From Portunus trituberculatus (taxonomy: Eukaryota > Arthropoda > Malacostraca > Decapoda > Portunidae), in NCBI RefSeq assembly GCF_017591435.1, contig NC_059300.1:1-64000 (forward strand): a DNA stretch of 64,000 bases. The letters run 5' to 3'. Positions 45,160 through 58,045 of this stretch are shown here, one piece after another. The notes beneath the pieces were generated by a model. The model saw only the letters and a list, made by a program, of their open reading frames with translations. It did not search any database and was not told the DNA's origin. The position numbers and the translations under genes were made by a program. Position 1 is the stretch's first letter; every line of letters starts with the position of its first letter.

Positions 45160-45748
45160 CAATTGAAATATGTAGATTCACGGTATGCAACCAGAGGTGG
45201 GAACTTAAATTTGGAGTGCATGCAATTCTGCACACAGTTATTCAAGCACAACATATTTTACTTTGGTCCACAGCTATGGAATTCCTTGCCTGCTAATATA
45301 AAATATATTACTAGTATTAGCTACGGTACTTTCAATTTAAAAGAAAAACCAAAGAACATTTCCTTAGGTGTTTATAACTAGCAGCTTGCAGTCCATCATT
45401 ATTGTATTAGTTATATGATAAGTTTACCTTAATGAAGTATATAAATTATTCAGGAAGTATACATATGTATATGTACACACAAGTATTTGTATAAGTAATG
45501 TGTTTAGAATGAAATAAATTCGTATGTAGCTACGTATGGTGTGCACGTGATTGGGTGAAATATGAACTTATTCTTGTATTTTTATGAATATATTGCCAAG
45601 TGAAGTCTTCCAACAGTCACTACATAGTTTAATAACTACGTCTATCAGGGAGCCTTGGCTCGATAGACCATGCCAATCTATTTAACCAATATAAATGTAC
45701 ATGTAATGAAATGGCAATAAACTTTACTTTACTTTACTTTACTTTACA
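45160..45748 (+). mobile_element. LINE 3' fragment with (ACTTT)n tail
   Basis: Encodes LNLECMQFCTQLFKHNIFYF followed by GPQLWNSLPANIKYI and GTFNLKEKPKN, the conserved C-terminal block (W-N-S-L-P) of many LINE ORF2 proteins. The ~360-base 3' UTR ends in an AATAAACTTTACTTTACTTT-type pentamer repeat at about 45716-45748. 5' truncated, and a different family from the CA-tailed LINEs. Confidence 0.75.
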
Positions 45749-45997
45749 AACAGGTAGGTAGATTGGCAACTAGATGGTTATCTGGATGGGTGTGTGAATA
45801 TTACAACTGGTGTGCATGCATATTTGGACAGATGGATAGATGGATGAATCAGTGGATCACAAAATCCCCACAAATGTTGCACAGAAATCATTTATCACCA
45901 AATGCACATGCCAAGTCTGTCCTTCAATTTGCCAAAAACTCCTTCATAAATAGAAAATGTCAAAATCTTTCAAACTCTAACTTATTAGATTTATTAG

Positions 45998-46672
45998 ATT
46001 TATTTTAGGTTTAGACCCCAGATCTCATATAGGACAAGCGGAGAGAAAACAAGTAAATATGCTTAGTGTTAAGAATAGGGTAAAAGAATTAAAATTAAGC
46101 CACGCACACAATATTCATAACAACAGAGGACCAACATATCTTGCAGAACACTTCCAAAGGAAAACAGATACCCATACAATTAGGACAAGAAATAATGATT
46201 TGAACTTTTGTATGTCAATCGCACAGGGTCCCTCAGCACATACATTCTATCACACAGCCATTAGAGACTGGAACTCATTACCAAAAAACCTACAAATCAT
46301 AAAATCCAAACACCTGTTCAAAGTAGCTCTCAGGAAATATTTACAGGATGAAGAAAGAGCTGCTGAATCAAATGACTGTGTTTATTTTTAACCATGACTG
46401 TCTTAGAATGTAGATTTAGGCTTTACTGTTAATTTTATGGAAGAGTAGGTAAATAAGTCTTAGATTTAGTATTACTGTGTGCCATTTCTATATGTATAAT
46501 GACTCCTGTGCTGTCTGCCCCATCTTGCTGGATAGAAAAAGGGACCCTACTGGAAATAAGTTGTTAAACTTTAGTTGGTCATCCTGGAGGAAATATCTAT
46601 GTACATTCAGTGGTTTTATACTATGCCTGTAATGCACATGAAGAATCCAAATAAACTTACTTACTTACTTAC
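45998..46672 (+). mobile_element. LINE 3' fragment with (ACTT)n tail nested in copy E
   Basis: Encodes NNRGPTYLAEHFQRKTDTHT and FYHTAIRDWNSLPKNLQIIK with HLFKVALRKYLQ, a classic LINE ORF2 C terminus. A ~280-base 3' UTR ends in AATAAACTTACTTACTTACT. TAACTT occurs on both sides (near 45992 and 46674), a plausible short target-site duplication. Confidence 0.8.
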
Positions 46673-47904
46673 TATATAATAACTTCCCTTGAGACTTCTG
46701 GCATCTGGTCAAAAACATCTCTAATAGCTAACTTCACTTTTCATCTTTCATCTTTCCCTCCTTTATTTCATCCTGATGGCTCAACTGCCATCTCCTCTGT
46801 CTCTAAAGCTGAACTCTTCTCTCAAACCTTTGCTAACAACTCCACCTTGGATGATTCTGGGCTTGTCCTTCCCTCTCCTCCTCCCTCTGACTATTTCATG
46901 CCTTCAATCAAATTTCTTCGAAATGAGGTTTTCCATGCCCTTGCTGGCCTAAACCCTCGGAAGGCTTATGAACCTGATGGGGTCCCTCCTCTTGTTCTCA
47001 AAAACTGTTCTTTCGTGCTTGCACCTTGCCTGGCCAAACTTTTTCAACTGTGTCTTTCGAGTTCTGTTTCTTTCTTGCTGGAAGTTTGCCTATATTCAGC
47101 CTGTTCTTAAAAAGGGTGATCGTTCTAATCCCTCAAACTACTGTCATATAGCTTTAATCTCTTGCTTGTCTAAAGTTTTTGAATCTATCTTCAATAAGAA
47201 GATTCTTAGAGATCTGTCACTTCACAATCTTCAATGTGATCTGTCAAGGTCTCTCTACTGGTGATCTTCTGGCTTTCCTTACTGAGTCCTCCTGGTCATC
47301 CCCTTTTAGAGATTTCCGTGAAATTTTTGCTGTCGTGTTGTGCATATCAAAAGCTTTTGAGAGTGTGTGGCACTAAGCTTTGATCTCAAAACTGCCCTCG
47401 TATGGTGTCTATCCTTCTCTTTGCAACTTCATTTCAAGTTTCCCATCTGACCATTTTATTGCAGCCGTGGTAAACGTAAACAACCACTGTTCTTCTCCTA
47501 AATCTATTAACAGTGGTGTTCCTCAGGATTCTGTCCTGTCACCCACTCTCTTTCTATTATTCATTAATGATCTTAATCATACTTCTTGTCCTATCCACTC
47601 TTACGCTGATGATACCATCCTACATCTTTCCACATCCTTTCAGAGACAATCAACCCTTCAGGAAGTCAACAGATCACGCGGGGACGCCACAGAACGCCTG
47701 ACTTCTGATCTTTCTAAGATTTCTGATTTGGACACAGAAAACTTAGTAGTATTCAATGCCTCAAAAACTCAATTCCTCTATCTATCAACTCAACACAACC
47801 TTCCAGACAACTGTTCCCCTCTTCTTCAATGACACTTACCTGTCCCTGTCTTGGACACTGAATATCCTTGGTCTGTCCTTTACTCATAATCTTACTGGAA
47901 ACTT

Positions 47905-49545
47905 AACATATAACATAACATAACATAATATAAATAATAGGATAACAAAGGGCCACCAGGGCCCATCTAGGTTATCCTGTTTCAGTCGCACAGCGACCTC
48001 GTCATCAGTACTTAAAGATACACTTACAAGTACACAATACATTATATAAATTCTAAATATTTGGCCCATTAACAGGGCTAAGTCCTACAGCGAAATCCTC
48101 TACAATCTGTGATCCCCATACATGGGGATCATGTCTTGTTTAACTATAGTGAATTTCTTATAAAAACTATCATGCAGTGCTATACATAATTATAAATCTA
48201 AGAAATTTAAGTGCTTATCTAATCTGTTTTTAATCATTGTCAAACTAGTGCTATTTACAACCCTCTCTGGCAATGCATTCCAGAAGTGTACCACCCTATG
48301 ACTAAAGAAATATTTTCTTATATCTAACCTGCAGCCTTGCTTTCTAATCTTCCTGCCATGATTTCTAGTCCTATTTCCTCCTCTAAGGTAAAGAAAGATC
48401 TCACATCTATGTAGTTTGTATCTGAGAACATTTTAAATAACTATCATATCTCCTCTTATACATCTCCTCTCAAATGAAAACATGTTTAATTCCTTTAATC
48501 TATCTCTATACTCCAGGCGCTTTAATGCTGGTATCATCCTAGTTGCTCTTCTCTGAACTGCTTCTAACATGTTGATATCCTGCCTATAATGGGGTGACCA
48601 GGCCTGTATGCAATACTCTAAATGGGGCCTAACATAGGAATTATATAAGCTACGCACCACTTCCTTACTTTTATAACTAACATTTCTATTTATAAAACCC
48701 AGGATCCTATTTGCCCTATTTCTTGCTTCTAAACATTGCTTTGAAAATTTCATAGTCCTGTCTATCACTACTCCTAAATCCTTTCCTTCCTCTACTGCCT
48801 CTAGCCAACATCCCTCCATCTCATAGCTAAAGTTTGTGTTGTCTTTACCTAAATGCATAACCTGACACTTTTAGAATTAAACTCCATCTGCCACCTGTCT
48901 GCCCATGCTATCAGCCTGTCCAGGTCTCGTTGTATTCTGTAATTGTCCTTTTCACCCTGTACTGCACATGCTATCTTAGTATCATCTGCAAACTTTGATA
49001 CTTTGCTACTAATTCCTATATCTAAATCGTTAATGTACACCAAGAAAAGAAGAGGTCCTAGCACTGATCCTTGGGGTACCCCACTAACCACTTCCTTCCA
49101 CTCAGACATTGCCCCATTTAATACTACTCTCTGTTTCCTATCAGAAAGCCATTCACTAATCCAATCAACTAACCTACCCCTATCCCATGTAGTCTCAATT
49201 TGTACACTAGCCTCCTATGCGGTACCTTATCAAACGCCTTGCTAAAATCTAGATATATAACATCTATGCTATTTCCATCATCTAACTCCTTGGTAATATA
49301 TTCTAAGATATCGAGCAAATTTGTAAGACAGGACCTCCCTGATCTAAAGCCATGTTGGGTATCTCTAATTAATCTATTCTCATTTAAATGCTCCCAAATA
49401 CTACCCTTAATGATTTTCTCTAGTATCTTACATACTATACTAGTTAAACTGATCGGTCTATAATTATTCGCATCATCCTTCCTACCTTTTTTAAATATTG
49501 GAGTAACATTAGCTAACTTCCAGTCCTGAGGTATCTCAGCAAACC
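47905..49545 (-). mobile_element. CR1-like LINE inserted in copy E
   Basis: On the minus strand it starts 5' truncated at a PQDWKLANVTPIFKKG block (~49530-49480). FRSGRSCLTNLLD-like and AFDKVPHRR-like segments follow near 49340 and 49225, then VSGVPQGSVLGPLLFLVYIN near 49075, an intact KFADDTKIACAVQG near 48980 and GFINRNVSYKSKEVV near 48690. QAWSPHYRQDINMLEAVQRR lies near 48590, and the C terminus runs to 48433. The ~500-base 3' region ends in (TTATG)n-type repeats at ~47905-47935. It differs from the TAGGTAAATAC family. Around 30 bases of copy E are missing at the insertion point. The 3' ends at 35515-35775 belong to this family. Confidence 0.85.
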
Positions 49546-50219
49546 TAAGTCAGTCATTCTGCAGCATCTCTGCCTGTTTTTCTTGCCCCTCCAACTGCTA
49601 ATTCTATACAAGGGCCCTATTCGTCCTTGCATGGAGTACTCTTCATATGTTTGGGGGGTTCCACCCACAGTTTTATTAGATAGGGTGGAATCAAGCTTTT
49701 CGTCTTATGAACTCCCCTCCTCTGACTGTCATCAGCCTCTTTCACACTGCCGAAATGTTGCATCTTTTTATCTTGTATCATTATTTTCATGCTAACTGCT
49801 CTACTGATCTTGCTAACTGCATGCCTCCCCTCCTCCTGTGGCCTTGCTGCACAAGGCTTTCTTCTTCCTCTCACCCCTATTCTGTCCAACTCTCTAATAC
49901 AAGAGTTAACCAGTATTCTCAATCATTCATACTTTTCACTGATAAACTCTAAAACTCCCAGCCTGCTTCTGTATTTCCATCTTCCTACGACTTGACTTCT
50001 TTTGAGGGGGAGGTTTCAAGACATTTGTCCCTCATTTCTGGATAACTTATAATCTCTAAGGGAAGTGGCGGTAAAACTACAGAACCACTGCTTCCCCCCT
50101 TTCCTCTTCCCTCCTCCCTTCTCACCCCCAACAAGCTTGGAGGACTGTGGGAATCGGATTTTTTTTGGGAGGGGAGCCAAGAGGCGAGATATGGCGATCC
50201 CAAAAAAATCTAAGGACAA

Positions 50220-50460
50220 AAACCTAACCTAACGTAACCTAACCCAACCGAGGGGGCTGTGCCCCCCCGGACGCCCCCCTACAACATTAACCTAGCCAGG
50301 GGGGCGCGGCTCCCTCGGACCCCCCTACAACACTAACCTTACCCTAACATAAACTTAACCTGATGTGACCTAACCTAACCGGGGGTGCTGCGCCCCCCCA
50401 GACCCCCCCTCCAACACTAACCTAACCCTAACATAAACCTAACCTACCGTATCCTTGCTA
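50220..50460. repeat. Telomere-like CCTAA repeat alternating with GC hairpins
   Basis: Runs of CCTAACCTAAC-type sequence, matching the arthropod telomere unit TTAGG in complement, alternate three times with G-rich/C-rich segments of the form GGGGGCTGTGCCCCC followed by GGACCCCCCTACAACA. Each G/C segment can form a short hairpin. The period is roughly 70-85 bases and the last copy ends near 50450. Confidence 0.75.
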
Positions 50461-52036
<1,576 letters not shown>

Positions 52037-52265
52037 TTAGAACCTTGAATTATGGGCTACCTAGGGAGTCAAAAGAAAGAATTCATTGACGCTAAACTGG
52101 CATCATTGCTGAAAACACACATGCAAGGGTTTATAAACTTATGGAACCCTTTTGCACTTCTGGTATTCAGCTGAACACCCTACAATATCCCTTCACCCAA
52201 TACAGGTAGAACCCCCACATGTAATTACAGGCGCTAAACTGACGTGTACTTCACGTAGTCACTCA

Positions 52266-52785
52266 AGGCAGGTTCACATGTGTCAATATGTGACTGAAAT
52301 AGCAAGTCGCTAGAAGTACCGATTGAGCCCTTCTAGTCGGAAAATGCTCACACATAGCGATTAGCGACTAGGAATTATCGGCTGATTGACGAGAAATGAA
52401 ACGACTACTCAACAAGATGTCCTCCTTCGTTGATGATGACGATTGCGATCAAATTATATCATCACAAGTATTCAATCCTCACCCGAACAATGTCCTGCAT
52501 AGAAAGAAGCAGTCATGGGAGAGTGGCAGCTATCTCATTGAACGCCGATTTGCGTAAGCTTTTTTTCTTTTTTTCTGCTGTATAATTCACTTTCAGTCCC
52601 AGATGTGCTCTTTTTCCCTCGCTAACCAAACTCTCTACATCGACACCACATTTTAAACCTTTCTCCGAGATGTCACAACGTAAACAAAGTCGTAAATCGA
52701 CTGAAGAATACCAACGAGATGGTCGTTTTGTGACTAGTTATTCCAGTCGCTAGGCAGTCGCATATTGACACGTGTGAACCCACCC
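52266..52785 (+). mobile_element. PIF/Harbinger-like MITE
   Basis: 520-bp element with ~30-bp inverted termini: AGGCAGGTTCACATGTGTCA at the left, and the complement of GGGTGGGTTCACACGTGTCA at the right. Both are followed inward by ATATG(T/C)GACTG. The candidate 3-bp target duplication is TCA at the left versus TTA at the right, one mismatch from the TWA expected for PIF/Harbinger. Subterminal TAGCGACT motifs are mirrored too. The family assignment rests on the GGTTCACACGTG-type termini and the TSD length. Confidence 0.6.
52396..52557 (+). CDS. Short ORF inside the Harbinger-like MITE
   Basis: A 53-codon frame begins MKRLLNKMSSFVDDDDCDQI and ends ESGSYLIERRFA with a stop. It is the only sizeable coding-like frame in the element. 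It may be the first exon of a PIF/Harbinger accessory or transposase protein kept in a deletion derivative. It may also be host sequence captured by the element. No catalytic motif is present and the family is not certain. Confidence 0.3.
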   Translation: MKRLLNKMSSFVDDDDCDQIISSQVFNPHPNNVLHRKKQSWESGSYLIERRFA

Positions 52786-53601
52786 TTAGTCTCTCTCTCT
52801 CTCTCTCTCTCTAGCATAGACTATTGTACTACCAATCAGGGGCCATCAACCTGAGGAAATATTTAGGGGAAAAAAATTGGTTGCGCTGACGCTCGAGTTG
52901 ATAGCTATACCGCTCGACTTGTTCAGGTATTCATGCCAAAGTATAGTTGCAAGAATTTTCCGATGTGAGAAAATAAACTAATTTAGTATAGAAAATATTT
53001 TTAATAACATAGTTGTTATAACTTTAGCAATGGTTCTCTGCAAATAATAGTCAGGGACATTTTTTGTTTTTTATAGTTTGCAATACTTGTATTTATTGTA
53101 ACTTCTTTAGGTACTTCATTCAAGAATTATTGTATTTCTTTGGAAACTGTCAAATTGAGTCATCTGTCAAAATATCTACCATATTTTCTTTTTAGCCAAT
53201 GATTTATCATTGTTGTTATCACTTGATTTCTTTTTTCTTACCTCTCCCATTCAATGTTTGGTAGCACATTGTTCCAATAATAGTTTTTGTCTTATAGCCA
53301 ATACCTATCTGATAACAGATTTCCTTAGCTAACTTACCCTTCCTCTCTGCTTCCCTTTCATCCTGTTTCCAAGTCTTCCTTCCTTCCATTTATATTTTGA
53401 TAGCTACTAAAAGTTTGGTGTTAATATATGTTTCACTGTTTGTGTGCCTAAACTGAACTGAATAATGTGAACTTGCCATTGGGATTTACATGTTTTAGCA
53501 TTGTACGACACTCTGCCTCTGATCATCTCCATGTGGTGTGTACATGTAATGTTAATTGCAATTCTACTCTAGCTACTTATGAATGCAATGTGTATGTTGG
53601 T

Positions 53602-53602
<1 letters not shown>
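52786..53602. other. AT-rich, no gene identified
   Basis: A (CT)n run at about 52791-52813 is followed by AT-rich sequence without recognisable features. Confidence 0.5.

Positions 53603-53686
<84 letters not shown>
53603..53686. repeat. (GA)n microsatellite
   Basis: Perfect GA tract of about 84 bases. Confidence 0.97.
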
Positions 53687-53690
<4 letters not shown>

Positions 53691-53933
53691 AGACATGGAA
53701 GATGGACTCAATAATAACAGCTTTCATAGTTTATAAGATCCATAAAGCCTTATACTTAGTGCTGTCATCAGTATATAATTGATAGATCACAATTACTGAA
53801 CATTTTCACTATTTCTTACAAATTTAATTAACAGTGAAAATGCACTATTAACAAGTTTTGATACCTGTAGGTAGCTTGTTGGTTGGTAGTTTTACAGATG
53901 TATGCAAATAAATAAGTTGTATTGTAAATGTAA

Positions 53934-53936
<3 letters not shown>

Positions 53937-54024
<88 letters not shown>

Positions 54025-54032
54025 AACATTAC

Positions 54033-54122
<90 letters not shown>
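53937..54122. repeat. Poly(A)-(TA)n compound repeat with inverted flanks
   Basis: A run of ~31 A (53937-53967), then (TA)n (53968-54021), TTTTAACATTACATTTA (54021-54037), and a second (TA)n to ~54122. The 17-mer is the near complement of TAAATGTAATGTAAAA just before the A run, so the first TA tract sits in the loop of an inverted repeat. Confidence 0.9.
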
Positions 54123-54124
<2 letters not shown>

Positions 54125-57100
54125 TTCATTCTCATTGTTATCTAGTTATTTGGTGTAATCAATAAACTTATTTCAAGTATTTTTGACTAACAAAAGAGGT
54201 TGGAAAAAATATTTTAATAATCATCAACAAAATAATATTCAGCCTGACATTTTTCACATTCACATTCAAGTTTAGCACCTGCTGACATAATGAGGAAAAA
54301 AAGGGAATCAAGTTTTTGAAAAATTATGATTTAAAAAAGGTAAAAACAATAGTATCCACAGAGAGTGGCAGCAGTTGACACCCAAACAGTATAACACTAA
54401 ACAGAGCCCACAGACCACGAGAACAACCTTATATGGAAGGAACTACTATTTCCTACTGTTTTTAAAAAGAGATATTTCCAAGCACCATTCACATTAAATA
54501 AAAATCTATATACATTAGTCCTATGGATGAAAAGAGGGAGAGTATCCATCCAAAGTCATTGTTGTTGCCTCCACAGTCAGTCTACCTCTCACTACACTCT
54601 GACACAGCACAGACTCACCACCCTCATCCACATCAGTGCCACAAAGCTCTTCTAGATGTGAAGTTGCTGCTAATCTGTATTAATTGACATTACTGTAGCC
54701 CCATTTTGCATGTTAGAATTTGCCATTGTTGAAGCATGTTTGCCTATCTACGTAAATTTGTAACTGTTGAGTGTCGCTAGTGTGGCTAAGGATGGCGAGT
54801 CTTTTGCTTTTCCACAACCTCTAATTGTTATCGATTATAGCCATTCATTCAAGTCACAGCACCAAATGGCTACTAAGCTATTCAGGCTGTTGTGTGGAGC
54901 ACTGCATTTGGCTGTACCTTGACAGATGAAGAACTGATCATTGGGTATTTATAGTAACTGAATGGTTAAATTCAAGCTCTCAAATGATGATTACTGTCAC
55001 TCATTTACATTTATTTGCTTATTGAAAAGAAAAATATATCTATAAACTTTAGCATCTTCAGATTTTTCTATTATACTAGATAAATATGTACTATTTTTAA
55101 AAGATGGCCATTTTTGTTATTTAACTGGCATAAAGAACAACATTAATGTAATCTTAGCATAACTATTTGAGAATTCATAATTTTCAAGTTGGCAGTACAC
55201 ATAACATGTGTTATCTGCACCTAGAAAGCACTGGGTGACAAGTGTGGTTGTTGCCATTGCTACCACATGAAAGTAAAGAGGGATTCAAAACTTTACAACA
55301 GCAGGCTTTCTTCCTCTGATGGAAAGATGAAAGAGAATATGTGTAACCTAAAATGACCTTACCATATTTTGTGGCATATAAGATATCAGTTTTTTTTCAA
55401 ATGTTACTCAGTTCTCAGTATCGAGCTCCTAATCCTTCATATCATACACAAATGATACCACAATCTCTGTATGTGGATGTGATTAATACAAAACCAATAC
55501 ATATTCATTGTGGTGCAACATGAAACATGCTGAACAAACTTTGGGTCGTGTACATCATTAGCCTGTAGAGGCAAAGCAGGCAATTAAATTCCTGACAGCC
55601 ACAAGTACCACTTATAGTTTCACTGTAAGGCTTTTGTATGGTGTTTCTGGAGTCAGGATTTCATTCTGATTATGTTGACCTAAATATATGCCTCTATTAT
55701 CTTAGTTACAAGTAAATTTTTCAACATTTCAGAAAGCATCTCATTTGCTACAAAATAGAGCAATTTAGAAGAAAAGGAAATGAAGCAATGGACTGTAACA
55801 CTGATTTCACACTCTAATGGATAAGAGGAATGCAACTGAAGATGGAAGCCCTTTTATTACATCTAATAGACAATACAGTACTGCACCATCAAAAACTGAC
55901 CTCAAGCAAGCACCACAAGTCAATGACAAGCTGCACATTTCAACACCTAACAACAAGGCTTAATCAGAATTTAAGTTCATAAAACTTTTGTTGGTTAAAT
56001 TTTATGATTAATTAAAATTTTCATATTAAAACCTTAACATGTACATGTACACTATGAATTGTGCAAATTATGACAATTGATAAAATATATATTTCATAAT
56101 AACCAACAACTGTTGTAAGGAGTCCCAATCTTAGGTGTGCTCCATCCACTCTGGTCAGCTTGCAGCTGTCTCAATGATGGCCCCAAGCTGTATCAAACAT
56201 GTTAAGAGCACATTTAGCAAGGTTTCCTAACTAGAGCAGAGGACCTTTCTGATGATGCAGCATTGTATTACTTACTTATGACAGGGCAATAGTTCCACCA
56301 TACTTTTGCATTGCAAGTAGATAAGTTCAGTGAAAAAGATCAAATATACTATTTGGAAGGGATACCACAAGAGGTCCTATGTTTTGCATGTAAATGCATG
56401 AAAGTGAAAAGCTTCAACCAATTAGTCATTCACAAAGATGTAAATGGAATATGTATATGCTTTTCATAAGTAGTCTATGTTTTGCAATATATATATATTT
56501 GGAGTCAGAGTGCAACCAATTGCCAAATAGGAAAAAAATGAATATGTGACAAGAAAAAAGAATGCAGTAGTAGAAAATAACAACCTATGCAGTGATGGTG
56601 GCCACAGGTGAGCCGTTGGTTAGGTCACTAGGACAAGGCACCTTTGTCATTTTCCTGAGAAAGTTCTCACACTCATGATGAAATTATAAGCTCTATTAGT
56701 TTTCTTTCTGGAAATACTTAGCCTCTATACTGAGATAACACGTCAAATTCAGTGCATATACAAATATATGCTGGAATACACCAATGTACTGCATTCCCTA
56801 TACTCTACAATATAGTAGGTAAAAAGTACTTTTATTTCCAAGTGTTAAATGTGGCACATTCACAGTAAAAATTCTTGTAGGGACAGTGATACAGGGATTG
56901 TTAGTTCATCATACTCAACACTTTAGTTAACACAGAAAAAAAATGTGGACCCTGTTGCTATGTCAGAGTTGCTGCCTTCAGGACTAAACAATTAACATTA
57001 GTCACTGGTGATAAAGATGTTCTTTCCTCTTCTGTCCTCTTCTGTTTTCTTCCCTTCTCTTTTCTACTCTTCTGTGCTGCCTCTCTTCTCTCATGAAATA

Positions 57101-57403
57101 TCAATGAATTCCAAGAGGTAGCCAGAACTATCTTCTGCACTATTTGCTTTAGTAAAAATGGTAGTAATAGGTTTGTCACAGCTCATGGATACACAAATTT
57201 GGGACTGTGCTAGGGAAAACATTTGAGACAACACAATCCATCTTGCTGAGAGTTAGAAATCCTCTCATATTTACTCTTCTTGATGATAAAAACTCTTACA
57301 AAATATCAACATTAACCTCAAAGGTGAAATTAGTGTTATATATATATTTGCATATATAACTATAGATTGTCTTCAGGCACTGGTGTCCTCACAGTGATAA
57401 GTT
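54123..57403. other. Downstream flank and probable 3' UTR of the PKG gene
   Basis: AT-rich sequence without coding frames. The part just left of 57404 should be 3' UTR of the minus-strand kinase gene. A minus-strand AATAAA occurs at 56831-56836, about 570 bases past the stop, and is one candidate polyadenylation signal. The short frames at 56958-57179 lack any domain. No transposon was recognised. Confidence 0.4.
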
Positions 57404-57569
57404 TTAAAAATCAAAGTCCCAGCCTGAAGTGTCATCTGGGGGTGGTCCATCATTATCTGGAGGATATTCATCAAAGTTGCTGCAGTCAACAACAGAACGC
57501 ACAGTTGGCACGATGGGAGGATTGAGGGTGCGGTTTTGTAGGCCATCCCAATAGAATCCTTCAAACCAC
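57404..57569 (-). CDS. for: cGMP-dependent protein kinase, last coding exon
   Basis: Final 54 codons plus stop of a PKG-family serine/threonine kinase, which phosphorylates cytosolic targets when cGMP rises. The exon follows an acceptor TTCTGTTGCAG ending at 57570 and completes a split lysine codon. It reads WFEGFYWDGLQNRTLNPPI, then VPTVRSVVDCSNFDEYPPDN, then GPPPDDTSGWDFDF and TAA (57404-57406). The KWFEGF block closes the kinase domain. The FDxYPxDxxxPPPDDxSGWDxDF tail is the C-terminal extension diagnostic of PKG among AGC kinases. The exon is intact, with no stop or shift. The reading frame is conserved with the exon at 57856. The Drosophila counterpart would be foraging or its paralogue Pkg21D. 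Confidence 0.93.
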
Positions 57570-57855
57570 CTGCAACAGAAAATTATTTATGATCTTATTT
57601 AACACAATAAATGACCATTACATTCCTTTACTTCAGGAATCTTTTCACTGTAGATTAGCCTTAAAAGATTCCCTGAGTATGATGCAGCAAGAGTACCGGA
57701 TAATGTGAAAAGATGCATGGTCTGTATCATGTATCAATTCATTAGATCTTTACCATCTAATTAACTCAGTTATCTTCTATTTCAGATTCACCACATAATA
57801 TAATGGTTCCAACAATAAATATATACTTTTATTTATTACAGATGACTTGACTTAC
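57570..57855 (-). other. PKG intron (286 bp, phase 2)
   Basis: On the minus strand it begins GTAAGTCAAG at 57855 and ends TTTCTGTTGCAG at 57570: a consensus donor and a good pyrimidine tract. It splits a lysine codon between the invariant IQKH and WFEGF segments. Confidence 0.9.
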
Positions 57856-58045
57856 TTGTGCTTCTGTATATCCTTAATTCCTCCTCGCTGGTATCCCAGA
57901 CGCTCAGCTGGGTTGTCTCTACACAGGCGCTTTATAAGAGCATTGGCTGTCCTGGTGATATTTCTAGGAAACTCTACCGCATCTATTCCTTTGAGGATTG
58001 AGTTGTAGGTCTTCATGGGGTCTGGCCCAGTGAAGGGTGGTGTTC
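57856..58045 (-). CDS. for: cGMP-dependent protein kinase, penultimate exon
   Basis: A 190-bp exon preceded by acceptor TTTTTCATCAG and followed by donor GTAAGT. Two bases complete a glycine codon. The translation then runs TPPFTGPDPMKTYNSILKGI, DAVEFPRNITRTANALIKRL, CRDNPAERLGYQRGGIKDIQ and KHK. This is the alpha-G to alpha-I part of the kinase C-lobe. The C-R-D-N-P-x-E-R-L-G block and the following QRGGIKDIQKHKWF are strongly conserved in PKG I-type kinases. The catalytic loop and activation segment would lie in exons to the right, not found before 64000. The large intron that must follow contains an antisense LINE (59130-62715). Together with 57404-57569 this gives the C-terminal ~117 residues of the enzyme. 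Confidence 0.93.

Larger units (their letters stand above)
45920..50070 (+). mobile_element. Jockey-like LINE, copy E, in three pieces
   Basis: Piece 1 (45920-45997) matches the linker KSVLQFAKNSFINRKCQNLS. Piece 2 (46673-47905) covers DSGLVLPSPPPSDYFMPSIK near 46850, LNPRKAYEPDGVPPLVLKN, LSKVFESI, GVPQDSVLSPTLFLLFINDL near 47515 and an intact SYADDTILHLSTSFQ near 47600. Piece 3 (49546-50070) continues with the C-terminal region (PCMEYSSYVWGVPPTVLLDR near 49640). It is interrupted by a LINE 3' fragment (45998-46672) and by a minus-strand CR1-like LINE (47905-49545), both younger than it. Confidence 0.85.

Noticed and set aside
57373..57564. The 63-residue minus-strand frame overlapping the PKG exon
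   Set aside because: It is the wrong frame; the exon frame ending GWDFDF at 57404 matches PKG.
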